A DNA stretch of 5,579 nucleotides from Lachnospiraceae bacterium (GCA_014804225.1 JAAVAF010000107.1:1-5579); one strand, 5' to 3'; shown: positions 1 through 5,579, counted from the stretch's first letter. The notes: generated by a model from the letters alone, not told the origin. Numbers and translations: made by a program.

Positions 1-154
1 GTGCATCTGCTCCAACCAGTTTGCCGACGATTATGGAGTCCTCCTTATTGTAGAATTGTTGAAATAGGTTTCCGATAATCATGGGCAGCGCAAAGAAAAA
101 TAAGCTGCGTGCGGGGGGCTGTGTTGTTAAGTTTGCTTTTGTATTTTGTGACAT
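1..154 (-). CDS. MATE family efflux transporter, N-terminal fragment (runs off the window)
   Basis: Only the first 51 residues are present; the gene continues beyond position 1. The ATG is at 154-152, with GGAGG at 165-161 and a 6-base gap. The protein opens with a polar stretch (MSQNTKANLTTQPPARS), then SLFFFALPMIIGNLFQQFYN and DSIIVGKLVGADA. The ALPMIIGNLFQQFYN..DSIIVG pattern is the typical start of the first membrane helix of MATE (multi-antimicrobial extrusion) transporters, inner-membrane Na+ or H+ antiporters that export drugs or metabolites. The family assignment rests on this motif alone, and the substrate cannot be told. The dipeptide before DSIIVG is Lys37-Glu38, where family members usually carry hydrophobic or small residues such as MV or TV. 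The start lies 24 bases after the stop of the upstream HD gene, so the two are probably co-transcribed. Confidence 0.85.
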   Translation of the reverse strand, partial: MSQNTKANLTTQPPARSLFFFALPMIIGNLFQQFYNKEDSIIVGKLVGADA

Positions 155-178
155 TTGAATCCTCCATATTGTACTCAT

Positions 179-964
179 TTAAGAACACTTGTTCTCATTC
201 ATTTCTGCTATGTACGCTCTCATTCTTCGGCGAATTTCCTCAAACTGTCTGTTTGTTTCGTCGAGCTCCGAGTGAAAATCCATGAGTCTTTCTAAATATC
301 CTTGTTCCTGCATAATCCTTATGCTCACGGGATATACAAGTTCGTACACAAGAGAAATATGACCTACTACATTATCAACAGGCGTTTTTTTGAGCGACCT
401 TAAAACAGCATGTTTCTCATAAAACGCCTGCAGGACTTCCTCTGTCACGGTACAGTTTTTCAATTCATGTGTAGTCACATTATAGATTTCCTCAAGTGGA
501 AACAAAATATTTACTTTTAAAATATCGATTTTATCCGCATCTCGCAAAAGATTGGCAAACTTCTTTTCCCTTTCGGTATAATGATCAGGAACGCGATATG
601 CACTGTGGCATCTTACGGCTTTTTCGAGAAGCTCGTCTTCTGAGGTATCGTCGATATAATCCCTGATTTTGTTTTCATGAAATAAAATGTCTGCGCCGAA
701 TTCCGCATGATCAATCGATTCTGCATCTACAAAAGTGCCGTAGCGTTTCAACTGCTCGAAGCGTCCGACATCGTGTAAAAGTCCTGTGAGCCATGCGATT
801 TCGATTTCATTGTCGTCAAAGCCAGAAGCCTTCGCAATCTCTTCACATAATTCGCACACCCGGTATGTATGTTCTATTTTCAATCGCACTTTTTCATCTT
901 TTTCATTATAGTTCTTTACATAGTGATCAAATGCTTTTCGTGCCTTTTTCCTGTCAATCTTCAT
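179..964 (-). CDS. HD-domain metal-dependent phosphohydrolase, 261 aa
   Basis: This is a cytoplasmic protein of the HD superfamily, whose members hydrolyse phosphate esters (nucleotides, cyclic dinucleotides) using one or two bound metals. With the ATG at 964-962 as residue 1, the expected motifs appear in order: EHTYRV (His32), LLHDVGRFEQ (His64-Asp65), DHAEFGADIL (His86), AVRCHSAYR (His120) and RDADKIDIL (Asp142/Asp144). That set of His and Asp residues suggests a multi-metal site. The C-terminal 70 residues look helical and charged. The frame stays open upstream to a TTG at 1045, but that codon lies in the U-tract of the tRNA terminator and has no ribosome binding site. The ATG at 964 follows a GGAG with an 11-base gap, which is acceptable but long. 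No convincing promoter is seen between the terminator and the start. The MATE gene follows directly. The substrate is unknown; I do not recognise a named gene. Confidence 0.85.
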   Translation of the reverse strand: MKIDRKKARKAFDHYVKNYNEKDEKVRLKIEHTYRVCELCEEIAKASGFDDNEIEIAWLTGLLHDVGRFEQLKRYGTFVDAESIDHAEFGADILFHENKIRDYIDDTSEDELLEKAVRCHSAYRVPDHYTEREKKFANLLRDADKIDILKVNILFPLEEIYNVTTHELKNCTVTEEVLQAFYEKHAVLRSLKKTPVDNVVGHISLVYELVYPVSIRIMQEQGYLERLMDFHSELDETNRQFEEIRRRMRAYIAEMNENKCS

Positions 965-1043
965 TCTTGCCAAAACTCCATTCTTAATCTCTGTTTTGAA
1001 TATTTTGCTCAACCACAGTCTTATTTTTGTCCGAATAAATAAC

Positions 1044-1073
1044 AAAAAGCAATAGCATAAACTATTGCTCTTT
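1044..1073 (-). terminator. Rho-independent terminator of tRNA-Gln
   Basis: Read on the minus strand, AGCAATAG and CTATTGCT form a perfect 8-bp stem with a 6-base loop (TTTATG). The stem is followed at once by TTTTT, and the A residues before it can extend the stem by pairing with those Ts. It starts a few bases after the 3' end of the tRNA, the usual layout for a single tRNA gene. It also separates the tRNA from the HD gene downstream. Confidence 0.85.
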
Positions 1074-1077
1074 GCAA

Positions 1078-1149
1078 CAGCGCTACAAGGATTCGAACCT
1101 TGAAATGACGGAGTCAGAGTCCGTTGCCTTACCGTTTGGCGATAGCGCT
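1078..1149 (-). tRNA. tRNA-Gln, anticodon CTG
   Basis: The 72-base minus-strand sequence folds into a full cloverleaf. The acceptor stem is AGCGCTA with TAGCGCT (7 bp), with T8 and C9 before the D arm. The D stem is GCC with GGC, and its loop carries A14, G18-G19 and A21. The anticodon stem is ACGGA with TCCGT around the loop CTCTGAC, giving anticodon CTG at 1117-1115. The variable loop is CATTT. The T arm is CAAGG, TTCGAAT, CCTTG, and the discriminator is G73. The core closely matches bacterial tRNA-Gln (GCCAA.CGGTAAGGC and ..TGACTCCG). CCA is not encoded (the next bases are TTG), so it must be added after transcription. The first pair is A1-T72, whereas bacterial tRNA-Gln usually has T1-A72. 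The promoter is at 1217-1189 and the terminator at 1073-1044, so it appears to be a single-gene unit. Confidence 0.95.
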
Positions 1150-1188
1150 ATCTGAAATAATGTGCCCTAATTATTTAGCACGATATTC

Positions 1189-1217
1189 AGTATATACTAT
1201 TCGATCATAAAATGCAA
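1189..1217 (-). promoter_or_regulatory. Likely sigma-A promoter of tRNA-Gln
   Basis: On the minus strand the -35 element is TTGCAT (1217-1212) and the -10 element is TATACT (1194-1189), with a 17-base spacer. The -10 matches 5 of 6 consensus bases and the -35 matches the conserved TTG. Transcription would begin near 1182, leaving a short 5' leader of about 33 bases before the mature tRNA for RNase P to remove. No terminator is obvious between the HD gene stop at 1256 and this promoter, so some read-through into the tRNA is possible. Confidence 0.6.
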
Positions 1218-1255
1218 GTACTTTTTCAAAGAATAAAAAGAAATTTAATATTTTC

Positions 1256-1801
1256 TCAGTCCTGAAAGGTCTTAAGCGCTTCTATCGTTTGTACAATTAA
1301 GTCGTCCAATGACCAGCCAAGCATATCTGCCCCACGTTGAATAACTTCCCTATCACATCCTGCGGCAAATCCTTTTGACTTAAACTTCTTTTTTACTGAT
1401 TTTAATTCTAAGTCCTGCACACTCTTTGAAGGGCGCATCAGCACAATTGCGCCGATCAGTCCTGTAAGTTCATCTACTGCATAGAGCACTTTTTCCATCT
1501 CATGTTCCGGCTGAACATCAACCGTCAATCCATATCCATGGCTGGCTGTCGCATGAATAATTCTTTCATCAATTCCACGTTCTTTCATAATTTCCTGACT
1601 TTTGATACAGTGCTGGTCAGGATACTGCTCAAAGTCCAAATCATGTAAAAGTCCTACAATTCCCCAAAATTCCTTTTCTTCTCCATACCCTAATTTTTCC
1701 GCAAAATACATCATGGTTTTTTCCACAATCTGTCCATGCTGCAAATGAAATTCATCCTGGTTAAATTCCGTCAGCAGCACCCACGCTTCTTCTCTCGTCA
1801 T
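1256..1801 (-). CDS. HD-domain (HDIG-type) hydrolase, 181 aa
   Basis: This is a small single-domain cytoplasmic protein of the HD phosphohydrolase superfamily. Visible motifs are His22 (LQHGQIVEKTM), His53-Asp54 (GLLHDLDFEQYP), His64, His83/His88 (IIHATASHGYG) and Asp110 (YAVDELTGLIGAIVLMRP). This is the usual H...HD...H...D order of metal ligands. The Asp-containing helix followed by LIGAIVLMRP is typical of small HDIG proteins common in Clostridia, for which I know no proven substrate. The start is secure: ATG at 1801-1799 follows AGGAGG (1816-1811) with a 9-base gap. The gene begins only about 50 bases after the glnN terminator; the AT-rich stretch between may hold a promoter, but no clear -35/-10 pair can be fixed. 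It shares little beyond the HD motifs with the other HD protein in the window, so this is not a recent duplication. Confidence 0.85.
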   Translation of the reverse strand: MTREEAWVLLTEFNQDEFHLQHGQIVEKTMMYFAEKLGYGEEKEFWGIVGLLHDLDFEQYPDQHCIKSQEIMKERGIDERIIHATASHGYGLTVDVQPEHEMEKVLYAVDELTGLIGAIVLMRPSKSVQDLELKSVKKKFKSKGFAAGCDREVIQRGADMLGWSLDDLIVQTIEALKTFQD

Positions 1802-1854
1802 TGTATGATTCCTCCTATCGTAATATCAAAATATAAAATATCATTTTTTATCCC

Positions 1855-1893
1855 AAAAACGGAAAGCGTACTTCTTCCAAGCACACTTTCCGT
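1855..1893 (-). terminator. Rho-independent terminator of glnN
   Basis: A 35-base inverted repeat (1893-1859 on the minus strand) begins ACGGAAAGTGTGCTT and ends AAGTACGCTTTCCGT. It forms a 15-bp stem with two G-T wobbles and a 5-base loop, followed by a run of five Ts that starts at the last stem base. It lies about 28 bases after the glnN stop codon, so glnN probably ends its transcript here and the HD gene beyond is a separate unit. On the plus strand the repeat is followed by CTTT only, so it works best in the glnN direction. Confidence 0.9.
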
Positions 1894-1920
1894 CTTTGCA
1901 TTGCTCAATCATAGCAAAGC

Positions 1921-4032
1921 TTAAACTTCGAACATTAAATCTCCATATGTCGGAATGGGCCAAATTTCGCTGTCGACAATCATCTCAAGTTTATCGATCG
2001 GTGCGCGGAGTGCATCCATCGCTGCACGTACCGAATCTTTGTAATAGAACGCCTGTTCTTTTGCGTCCTTAATCGCTGATGCCTTCGCCTCAATCTCTTT
2101 CAAAGCATTAAGCGCTTTTTTCGCTTCTGCAAGAAGTCCGTCTACCTCGTTTAACATCTCAACCTGAGCGGCTGCCGTAGCGCCCGCCTCCTTCACTGCG
2201 ATAATAGAATTTGCAAGGTCTCCCGCATACGCCGCAACTGCCGGAATAAGGTCCTTTCCTGCCATATCGATCATGGTAAGCGCTTCGATATTGATGGTCT
2301 TTGCGTATGTTTCGTAGATAATCTCCTCGCGCGATTCCAACTCAACCTTTGTGAAAATGCCGAACTTCTCGAAAAGCTTCACTGCCTTGTCTGTCGTGAG
2401 TGTCGATGCTGCCTCCACCATCGATTTAATGTTAGGAAGTCCGCGTCTTTGTGCCTCCGCAACCCACTCGTCGGAATAGCCGTTGCCGTTAAATACGATT
2501 CGCTGATGCTTCGTCAAATACTCTTTAATCAGGTCATGTACTGCCATGTCTTTATCGTCCGCGCTCTCAATCCTGTCAGCTGCCTCACAAAATGCCTCTG
2601 CTACAATTGCGTTGAGCGTTGTATTCGGGCTTGCGATCGAATCGGCAGAACCAACCATACGGAACTCAAATTTATTTCCGGTAAATGCAAACGGTGACGT
2701 TCTGTTTCTGTCCGTTGCATCTTTCTCAAAGTCAGGAAGGGTAGACACACCTGTTTCAAGTTTTCCGCCGTGTTTCACTTTTGCGGCATCACCTGTTTCC
2801 ACAAGCTGCTTTACCACGTCCTCCAACTGGTCGCCGAGGAAAATGGAAATAATTGCCGGCGGCGCCTCGTTTGCGCCGAGTCTGTGATCGTTTCCGACAT
2901 CTGCTGCCGACTGACGAAGCAGATCCGCATGGGTATCAACTGCTTTCATAATACATGCAAGCACCAATAAGAACTGGACATTCTTGTTCGGCGTATCACC
3001 CGGATCCAGAAGATTCTCGCCATTGTCCGTGGTAATCGACCAGTTATCATGCTTACCGGAACCATTTACACCCGCGTACGGTTTTTCATGGAGAAGACAT
3101 CTCATGTCATGCTTGTAAGCGACACGCTTCATCGTTTCCATAACAAGCTGATTGTGGTCTACGGCAATATTCGCCGTTTCGTAAATCGGAGCAAGCTCAT
3201 GCTGTGCGGGCGCAACCTCATTATGCTGCGTTTTTGCCGTCACGCCAAGTTTCCAAAGCTCCACGTTTAAATCCTTCATGTACGCGCCGACACGCTCTTT
3301 GATAACGCCGAAGTAATGATCCTCCATCTCCTGTCCCTTCGGAGGAAGCGCGCCAAACAGAGTACGTCCCGCAAACATCAAATCCTTTCTCTGCATGAAA
3401 AGGTCTTTATCCACCAAGAAATATTCCTGCTCGGGACCTACGGAAGCCGTTACCTTGGTCGCCCCTGTGTTTCCGAAAATTCTTACGATACGAAGCGCCT
3501 GCTCGCTTAACGCCTCCATGGAACGCAGAAGCGGTGTCTTCTTATCAAGCGCCTCACCTGTGTAAGAGCAGAATGCCGTCGGAATACAAAGGATTGTGCC
3601 GCAGCCCGATTCTTTTAAGAATGCGGGTGATGTGATATCCCATGCCGTGTAGCCTCTTGCCTCGAAGGTCGCGCGAAGTCCGCCTGACGGGAAAGAGGAC
3701 GCATCCGGCTCGCCCTTAATCAACTCTTTTCCGGAAAACTCCATCAGCATTTTTCCTTCCTCATCGGGATGCGATACGAAAGAATCATGTTTTTCGGCAG
3801 TGATTCCTGTAAGCGGCTGGAACCAGTGCGTATAGTGCGTCGCACCGTTCTCAACAGCCCAATCCTTCATTGCTTTTGCCACGACATCCGCCGTCGCCAT
3901 GGAAAGTTCTCCGCCTTGTTCCATGACTCTCCTGACTTCCTGAAAGACCTTTTTCGGAAGCCGTTCCTTCATCTTTGTGACAGTGAAAACCTTTTCTCCA
4001 AAGATGCTTTCCACGTTTAATAACTCGCTCAT
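1921..4032 (-). CDS. glnN: Type III glutamine synthetase, 703 aa
   Basis: The enzyme makes glutamine from glutamate, ammonia and ATP in the cytoplasm, the main route of ammonia assimilation. Length (703 aa) fits the large type III family (GlnN, about 700 aa) known from Bacteroides, Ruminococcus and other Clostridia, not the 440-470 aa GlnA type. Visible landmarks are the N-terminal region with THYTHWFQPLTG (65-76), the catalytic PEQEYF (200-205) with metal-binding Glu residues, NEVAPAQHELAP (271-282), the ATP-site signature NGSGKHDNWS (323-332), GANEAPPA (386-393) and TGNKFEFR (451-458). The C-terminal third, rich in Ala, Glu and Lys, is the helical extension typical of type III. The start is ATG at 4032-4030, 6 bases after GAGGAGG; an in-frame TTG at 4047 lies in that ribosome binding site and is not credible. 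The gene stands alone between an AT-rich control region and a strong terminator. No nitrogen-regulator gene is beside it. Confidence 0.97.
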   Translation of the reverse strand: MSELLNVESIFGEKVFTVTKMKERLPKKVFQEVRRVMEQGGELSMATADVVAKAMKDWAVENGATHYTHWFQPLTGITAEKHDSFVSHPDEEGKMLMEFSGKELIKGEPDASSFPSGGLRATFEARGYTAWDITSPAFLKESGCGTILCIPTAFCSYTGEALDKKTPLLRSMEALSEQALRIVRIFGNTGATKVTASVGPEQEYFLVDKDLFMQRKDLMFAGRTLFGALPPKGQEMEDHYFGVIKERVGAYMKDLNVELWKLGVTAKTQHNEVAPAQHELAPIYETANIAVDHNQLVMETMKRVAYKHDMRCLLHEKPYAGVNGSGKHDNWSITTDNGENLLDPGDTPNKNVQFLLVLACIMKAVDTHADLLRQSAADVGNDHRLGANEAPPAIISIFLGDQLEDVVKQLVETGDAAKVKHGGKLETGVSTLPDFEKDATDRNRTSPFAFTGNKFEFRMVGSADSIASPNTTLNAIVAEAFCEAADRIESADDKDMAVHDLIKEYLTKHQRIVFNGNGYSDEWVAEAQRRGLPNIKSMVEAASTLTTDKAVKLFEKFGIFTKVELESREEIIYETYAKTINIEALTMIDMAGKDLIPAVAAYAGDLANSIIAVKEAGATAAAQVEMLNEVDGLLAEAKKALNALKEIEAKASAIKDAKEQAFYYKDSVRAAMDALRAPIDKLEMIVDSEIWPIPTYGDLMFEV

Positions 4033-4062
4033 ATTTTTCCTCCTCAATCTTATATGTTATAG

Positions 4063-4090
4063 TGTATATTTTGTGCGTCATATCGTTCAA
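4063..4090 (-). promoter_or_regulatory. Candidate proximal promoter of glnN
   Basis: On the minus strand TTGAAC (4090-4085) and TATACA (4068-4063) are separated by 16 bases, each matching 4 of 6 consensus bases. Transcription would start near 4056, giving a leader of about 24 bases with the ribosome binding site. If this is the real promoter, the hairpin just upstream is a plain terminator for the membrane-gene operon. The last -10 base is not T, which weakens the call. Confidence 0.35.
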
Positions 4091-4097
4091 GTCTATG

Positions 4098-4141
4098 AAA
4101 AAAAAGAGTTCCAAAAAAAAGATATTATTCTTTTTTGGAAC
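4098..4141 (-). terminator. Rho-independent terminator or attenuator upstream of glnN
   Basis: The minus-strand sequence starts GTTCCAAAAAAGA, has a short AT loop, and closes with TCTTTTTTTTGGAAC (4141-4108). It forms a stem of about 13 bp with a two-base bulge and is followed by TC and eight Ts (4105-4098). This is a complete intrinsic-terminator layout, though the stem is AU-rich apart from the GTTCC/GGAAC base and the closing G-C. It lies 66 bases before the glnN start and about 200 bases after the membrane-gene stop. It could end the upstream operon, act as an attenuator in a glnN leader, or both; the sequence alone does not decide. Confidence 0.7.
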
Positions 4142-4192
4142 ACCTTCGTTCACGATATCCTGAATATATAGTTTTGAATTAAAATTCTTTCG

Positions 4193-4226
4193 GCATATTA
4201 TGATATGCACTGTCTTGCTTTTTCTA
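4193..4226 (-). promoter_or_regulatory. Candidate distal glnN promoter with overlapping palindromic operator
   Basis: A 16-base palindrome, GCATAT, four bases, then ATATGC (4193-4208), could be a binding site for a dimeric regulator. On the minus strand it contains CATAAT (4202-4197), a 5-of-6 match to a -10 element, and TAGAAA (4226-4221), a 4-of-6 match to a -35 element, lies 18 bases upstream. A regulator bound here would block that promoter. Use of this promoter would give a leader of about 155 bases that includes the terminator-like hairpin. The palindrome is AT-rich and could arise by chance in such sequence. Confidence 0.35.
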
Positions 4227-4344
4227 AAATAATATATCTTTTCCAAAAAATCAATACTTTTATAAAAAATTTGGCAATTTTTCTATTTTTTCTGCATATT
4301 GCATAGATTATTTTTTCATAAAAGTTTATTTTTGTTGAAATATA

Positions 4345-4980
4345 CTACCTTACCCTGTCACGTTTCTTTTCGATGCTGACAAGCACTCCCAAAATCCCCA
4401 CGATAAAAAAAATAAGTCCTTTATACCACATACTCTCTTTTTTATTCGGATCAATGATTTTTAATTGATATTTTTCCGAAACCATTTGCTTGAGTTTCGT
4501 CGTATCGCGGATACCGGTGCAATAAATAAGTCCTTCCTTAACGGAATCATCGTATGCCGGTTTTAAATTTAACTTTTCAATTCTTCCGTACACATGATAC
4601 GTTTTTGTTTCACCGTCGATGAACTGTTGCAGCTCCTCCTGAAATTCAGGTGGCACGACCAAAGATATGTAATATTCTTTGTTTTCTCCCATCGCGACAA
4701 AATAATGGTTATCCATGGTAGACGCGTGGGTAGTGTAGACGGGACTGACTCCTTCATGCAATAATCCTTTGTGATAGCTTCTCAGTAGCTGTTCCGGAGA
4801 GATATCATATTGAATACAGTCCCCCAAATGTATTTCCGACGGATCACAAGTATTTTTTACATGGATTCTTTGCTGTTGTCGGATCAGCCCTTTCACAGTA
4901 AAGATGCCTCCAATAATACAGATCACAAAGAAAACGACTGCAAATTTAGAAATATAATATGTGGGTTTGCGTTTTTTCAC
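4345..4980 (-). CDS. Small two-helix membrane protein, 211 aa (downstream paralog)
   Basis: I do not recognise a named gene. The protein has a basic N-terminus (MKKRKPTYYISK), a membrane helix at about residues 13-31, an outside domain of about 150 residues, a second helix at about 187-203, and a charged tail (EKKRDRVR). The predicted topology has both ends in the cytoplasm. The central domain carries KEYYISLVV (101-109), DGETKTYHVYGRIEKL (122-137) and CTGIRD (154-159), all shared with the upstream paralog. The layout resembles uncharacterised membrane proteins of Lachnospiraceae such as the DUF6709 group, but I recall this only loosely. There is no lipobox or catalytic motif. The start is GTG at 4980-4978, after GGAGG (4992-4988) with a 7-base gap. 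It begins 35 bases after the stop of its paralog and is probably co-transcribed with it. Confidence 0.8.
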   Translation of the reverse strand: MKKRKPTYYISKFAVVFFVICIIGGIFTVKGLIRQQQRIHVKNTCDPSEIHLGDCIQYDISPEQLLRSYHKGLLHEGVSPVYTTHASTMDNHYFVAMGENKEYYISLVVPPEFQEELQQFIDGETKTYHVYGRIEKLNLKPAYDDSVKEGLIYCTGIRDTTKLKQMVSEKYQLKIIDPNKKESMWYKGLIFFIVGILGVLVSIEKKRDRVR

Positions 4981-5015
4981 TAATTATCCTCCGAAGTTTA
5001 TTTTGTTGCAATATA

Positions 5016-5579
5016 CTACCTTACCCTATCACGTTTCTTTTCGATGCTGACAAGCACTCCCAAAATCCCTATGATAAAAAAGATAAGTCCTTTATACCAC
5101 ATACTCTCCTTTTCATTTGGATCTATTACTATTAATTCATATTTTGTCGAAACCAATTGTTTGAGTTTCGTCATATCACGAATACCTGTACAGTCCGTAA
5201 TCGAATCATAGTGCAGTTCGTGTTTTAACTTTTCAATTCTTCCGTATACATGATATGTCTTTGTTTCACCGTCGATTAACCGTTGCAGCTCCGGCAGAAA
5301 TTCACGCGACACGATCAAGGATATGTAATATTCTTTGCTTTCCTCTGTCGCGACAAGGTATTGGGTCTCCGAGGTCAACGCGTCGACAACGCAATGGGGA
5401 AAGTATTTGCTCAAATCTTCGGAATAATTTCCCATTATCTGTTCCCGAAAGATATCAAATTCAATAAAGTCTCCCAAGCGTATTTCCGACTGATCGTAAG
5501 CATTTTTGATATGAATTCTATGCTGTTGACGAATCAACCCTTTCACAGTAAATATGCCTCCGAGAATACACATCACGAA
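5016..5579 (-). CDS. Small two-helix membrane protein, upstream paralog, 5' end beyond the window
   Basis: The frame is open to the window edge: the last codons read F-V-M-C-I-L-G-G, aligning with F-V-I-C-I-I-G-G at residues 18-25 of the downstream paralog. About 17 residues are therefore missing and the GTG at 5576 is not the start. It shares the first helix (GGIFTVKGLIRQQ), EYYISL, the DGETKTYHVYGRIEKL block, CTGIRD, and a C-terminal helix and tail that differ at one residue in the last 30. The segment matching paralog residues 62-98 is diverged, and a few residues are missing before CTGIRD. Two cysteines of the paralog (45 and 55) are absent here, while the CTGIRD cysteine is kept. Function is unknown; it is probably the first of the two genes in one transcript, with its promoter outside the window. 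Confidence 0.8.
   Translation of the reverse strand, partial: FVMCILGGIFTVKGLIRQQHRIHIKNAYDQSEIRLGDFIEFDIFREQIMGNYSEDLSKYFPHCVVDALTSETQYLVATEESKEYYISLIVSREFLPELQRLIDGETKTYHVYGRIEKLKHELHYDSITDCTGIRDMTKLKQLVSTKYELIVIDPNEKESMWYKGLIFFIIGILGVLVSIEKKRDRVR

Larger units (their letters stand above)
4033..4344. other. AT-rich intergenic control region upstream of glnN
   Basis: This 312-base spacer has no credible gene. It is much richer in A and T than the flanking genes. It holds the glnN ribosome binding site (GAGGAGG, just before 4038), a near promoter candidate, a terminator-like hairpin, a far promoter candidate overlapping a 16-base palindrome, and the tail of the upstream membrane-gene repeat (to 4322). 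A short symmetric motif, TGCATATTGCA at 4293-4303, shares GCATAT with the larger palindrome. Reading frames that cross it lack family features and are extensions of shadow frames from glnN. Confidence 0.7.
4322..5579 (-). repeat. Tandem duplication of a membrane-protein gene with its 3' flank
   Basis: Two direct copies of a unit of about 671 bases lie head to tail: one at 4322-4993 and a second from 4994 to the window edge. Similarity runs past the stop codon: both copies have TAG followed by TATATT, CAACAAAA and AAACTT before they part. The 3' coding ends (about 95 bases inside 4345-4440 and 5016-5111) differ at only a few positions, and the 5' ends are also close. The middle of the genes is clearly diverged. 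The spacing and shared flank point to duplication by unequal recombination rather than two separate arrivals. Confidence 0.85.

Noticed and set aside
965..1045. Upstream TTG start that would add 27 residues to the HD protein (179-964)
   Set aside because: The TTG falls in the U-tract of the tRNA terminator, has no ribosome binding site, and the added residues show no family motif.
1236..1258. Weak hairpin after the 1256-1801 HD gene as a terminator
   Set aside because: The only pairing is GAAA with TTTC around an AT loop, too weak to call.
2449..3510. Several plus-strand open frames inside glnN
   Set aside because: They are antisense shadows of a strongly conserved coding sequence; none has a family motif or a good start.
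4033..4047. TTG start five codons before the glnN ATG
   Set aside because: The TTG and the next codons are the GAGGAGG ribosome binding site itself, ideally placed for the ATG at 4032.
4098..4160. ANTAR-type dual hexaloop antitermination target or T-box in the glnN leader
   Set aside because: The terminator loop can be drawn with six bases (ATAATA) but lacks the G expected at loop position 4, the preceding possible hairpin (GAAC, six bases, GTTC) lacks the A at position 1, and there is no T-box core sequence.
3851..4246. 131-codon minus-strand open frame overlapping the glnN start and leader
   Set aside because: It overlaps glnN in another frame, has no ribosome binding site worth noting, and encodes a low-complexity, family-less protein.
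5571..5576. GTG or ATG near the window edge as the start of the upstream membrane paralog
   Set aside because: The frame continues to the edge and aligns with the inside of the first helix of the downstream paralog, so the true start lies outside.

Overview
The window looks like chromosomal DNA of an anaerobic Firmicute, most likely a Clostridia/Lachnospiraceae-type organism. The basis is strong GGAGG ribosome binding sites, AT-rich spacers, a roughly 700-residue type III glutamine synthetase, and family-level resemblance of the MATE and HD proteins. No marker here fixes the genus. Every supported gene lies on the minus strand, so transcription runs from the high-coordinate end towards position 1.

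In order of transcription: (1) A tandem pair of paralogous small membrane proteins (5579-5016, truncated at the window edge, and 4980-4345). Each has an N-terminal and a C-terminal membrane helix around an outside domain of unknown function. They are only 35 bases apart and the duplication includes the sequence after the stop codon. (2) A very AT-rich 312-base spacer (4344-4033) holding a terminator-like hairpin, a 16-base palindrome and two candidate promoters; it is the control region of the next gene. (3) A type III glutamine synthetase, glnN (4032-1921), with its own strong terminator at 1893-1855. (4) A 181-residue HD-domain hydrolase (1801-1256). (5) A tRNA-Gln with anticodon CTG (1149-1078), with a recognisable promoter and a compact terminator. 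(6) A second, unrelated HD-domain protein (964-179), followed 24 bases later by the start of a MATE-family transporter (154 to the window edge).

The clearest functional theme is glutamine: glnN makes glutamine from glutamate and ammonia, and a tRNA-Gln gene lies nearby. I see no evidence that they are co-regulated. The HD proteins and the membrane pair have no assigned partner. I found no CRISPR array, transposase or phage gene. The most unusual items are the tandem membrane-protein duplication with conserved ends and a diverged centre, the possible leader attenuation upstream of glnN, the A1-U72 first pair of the tRNA-Gln, and two charged residues in the first helix of the MATE protein.
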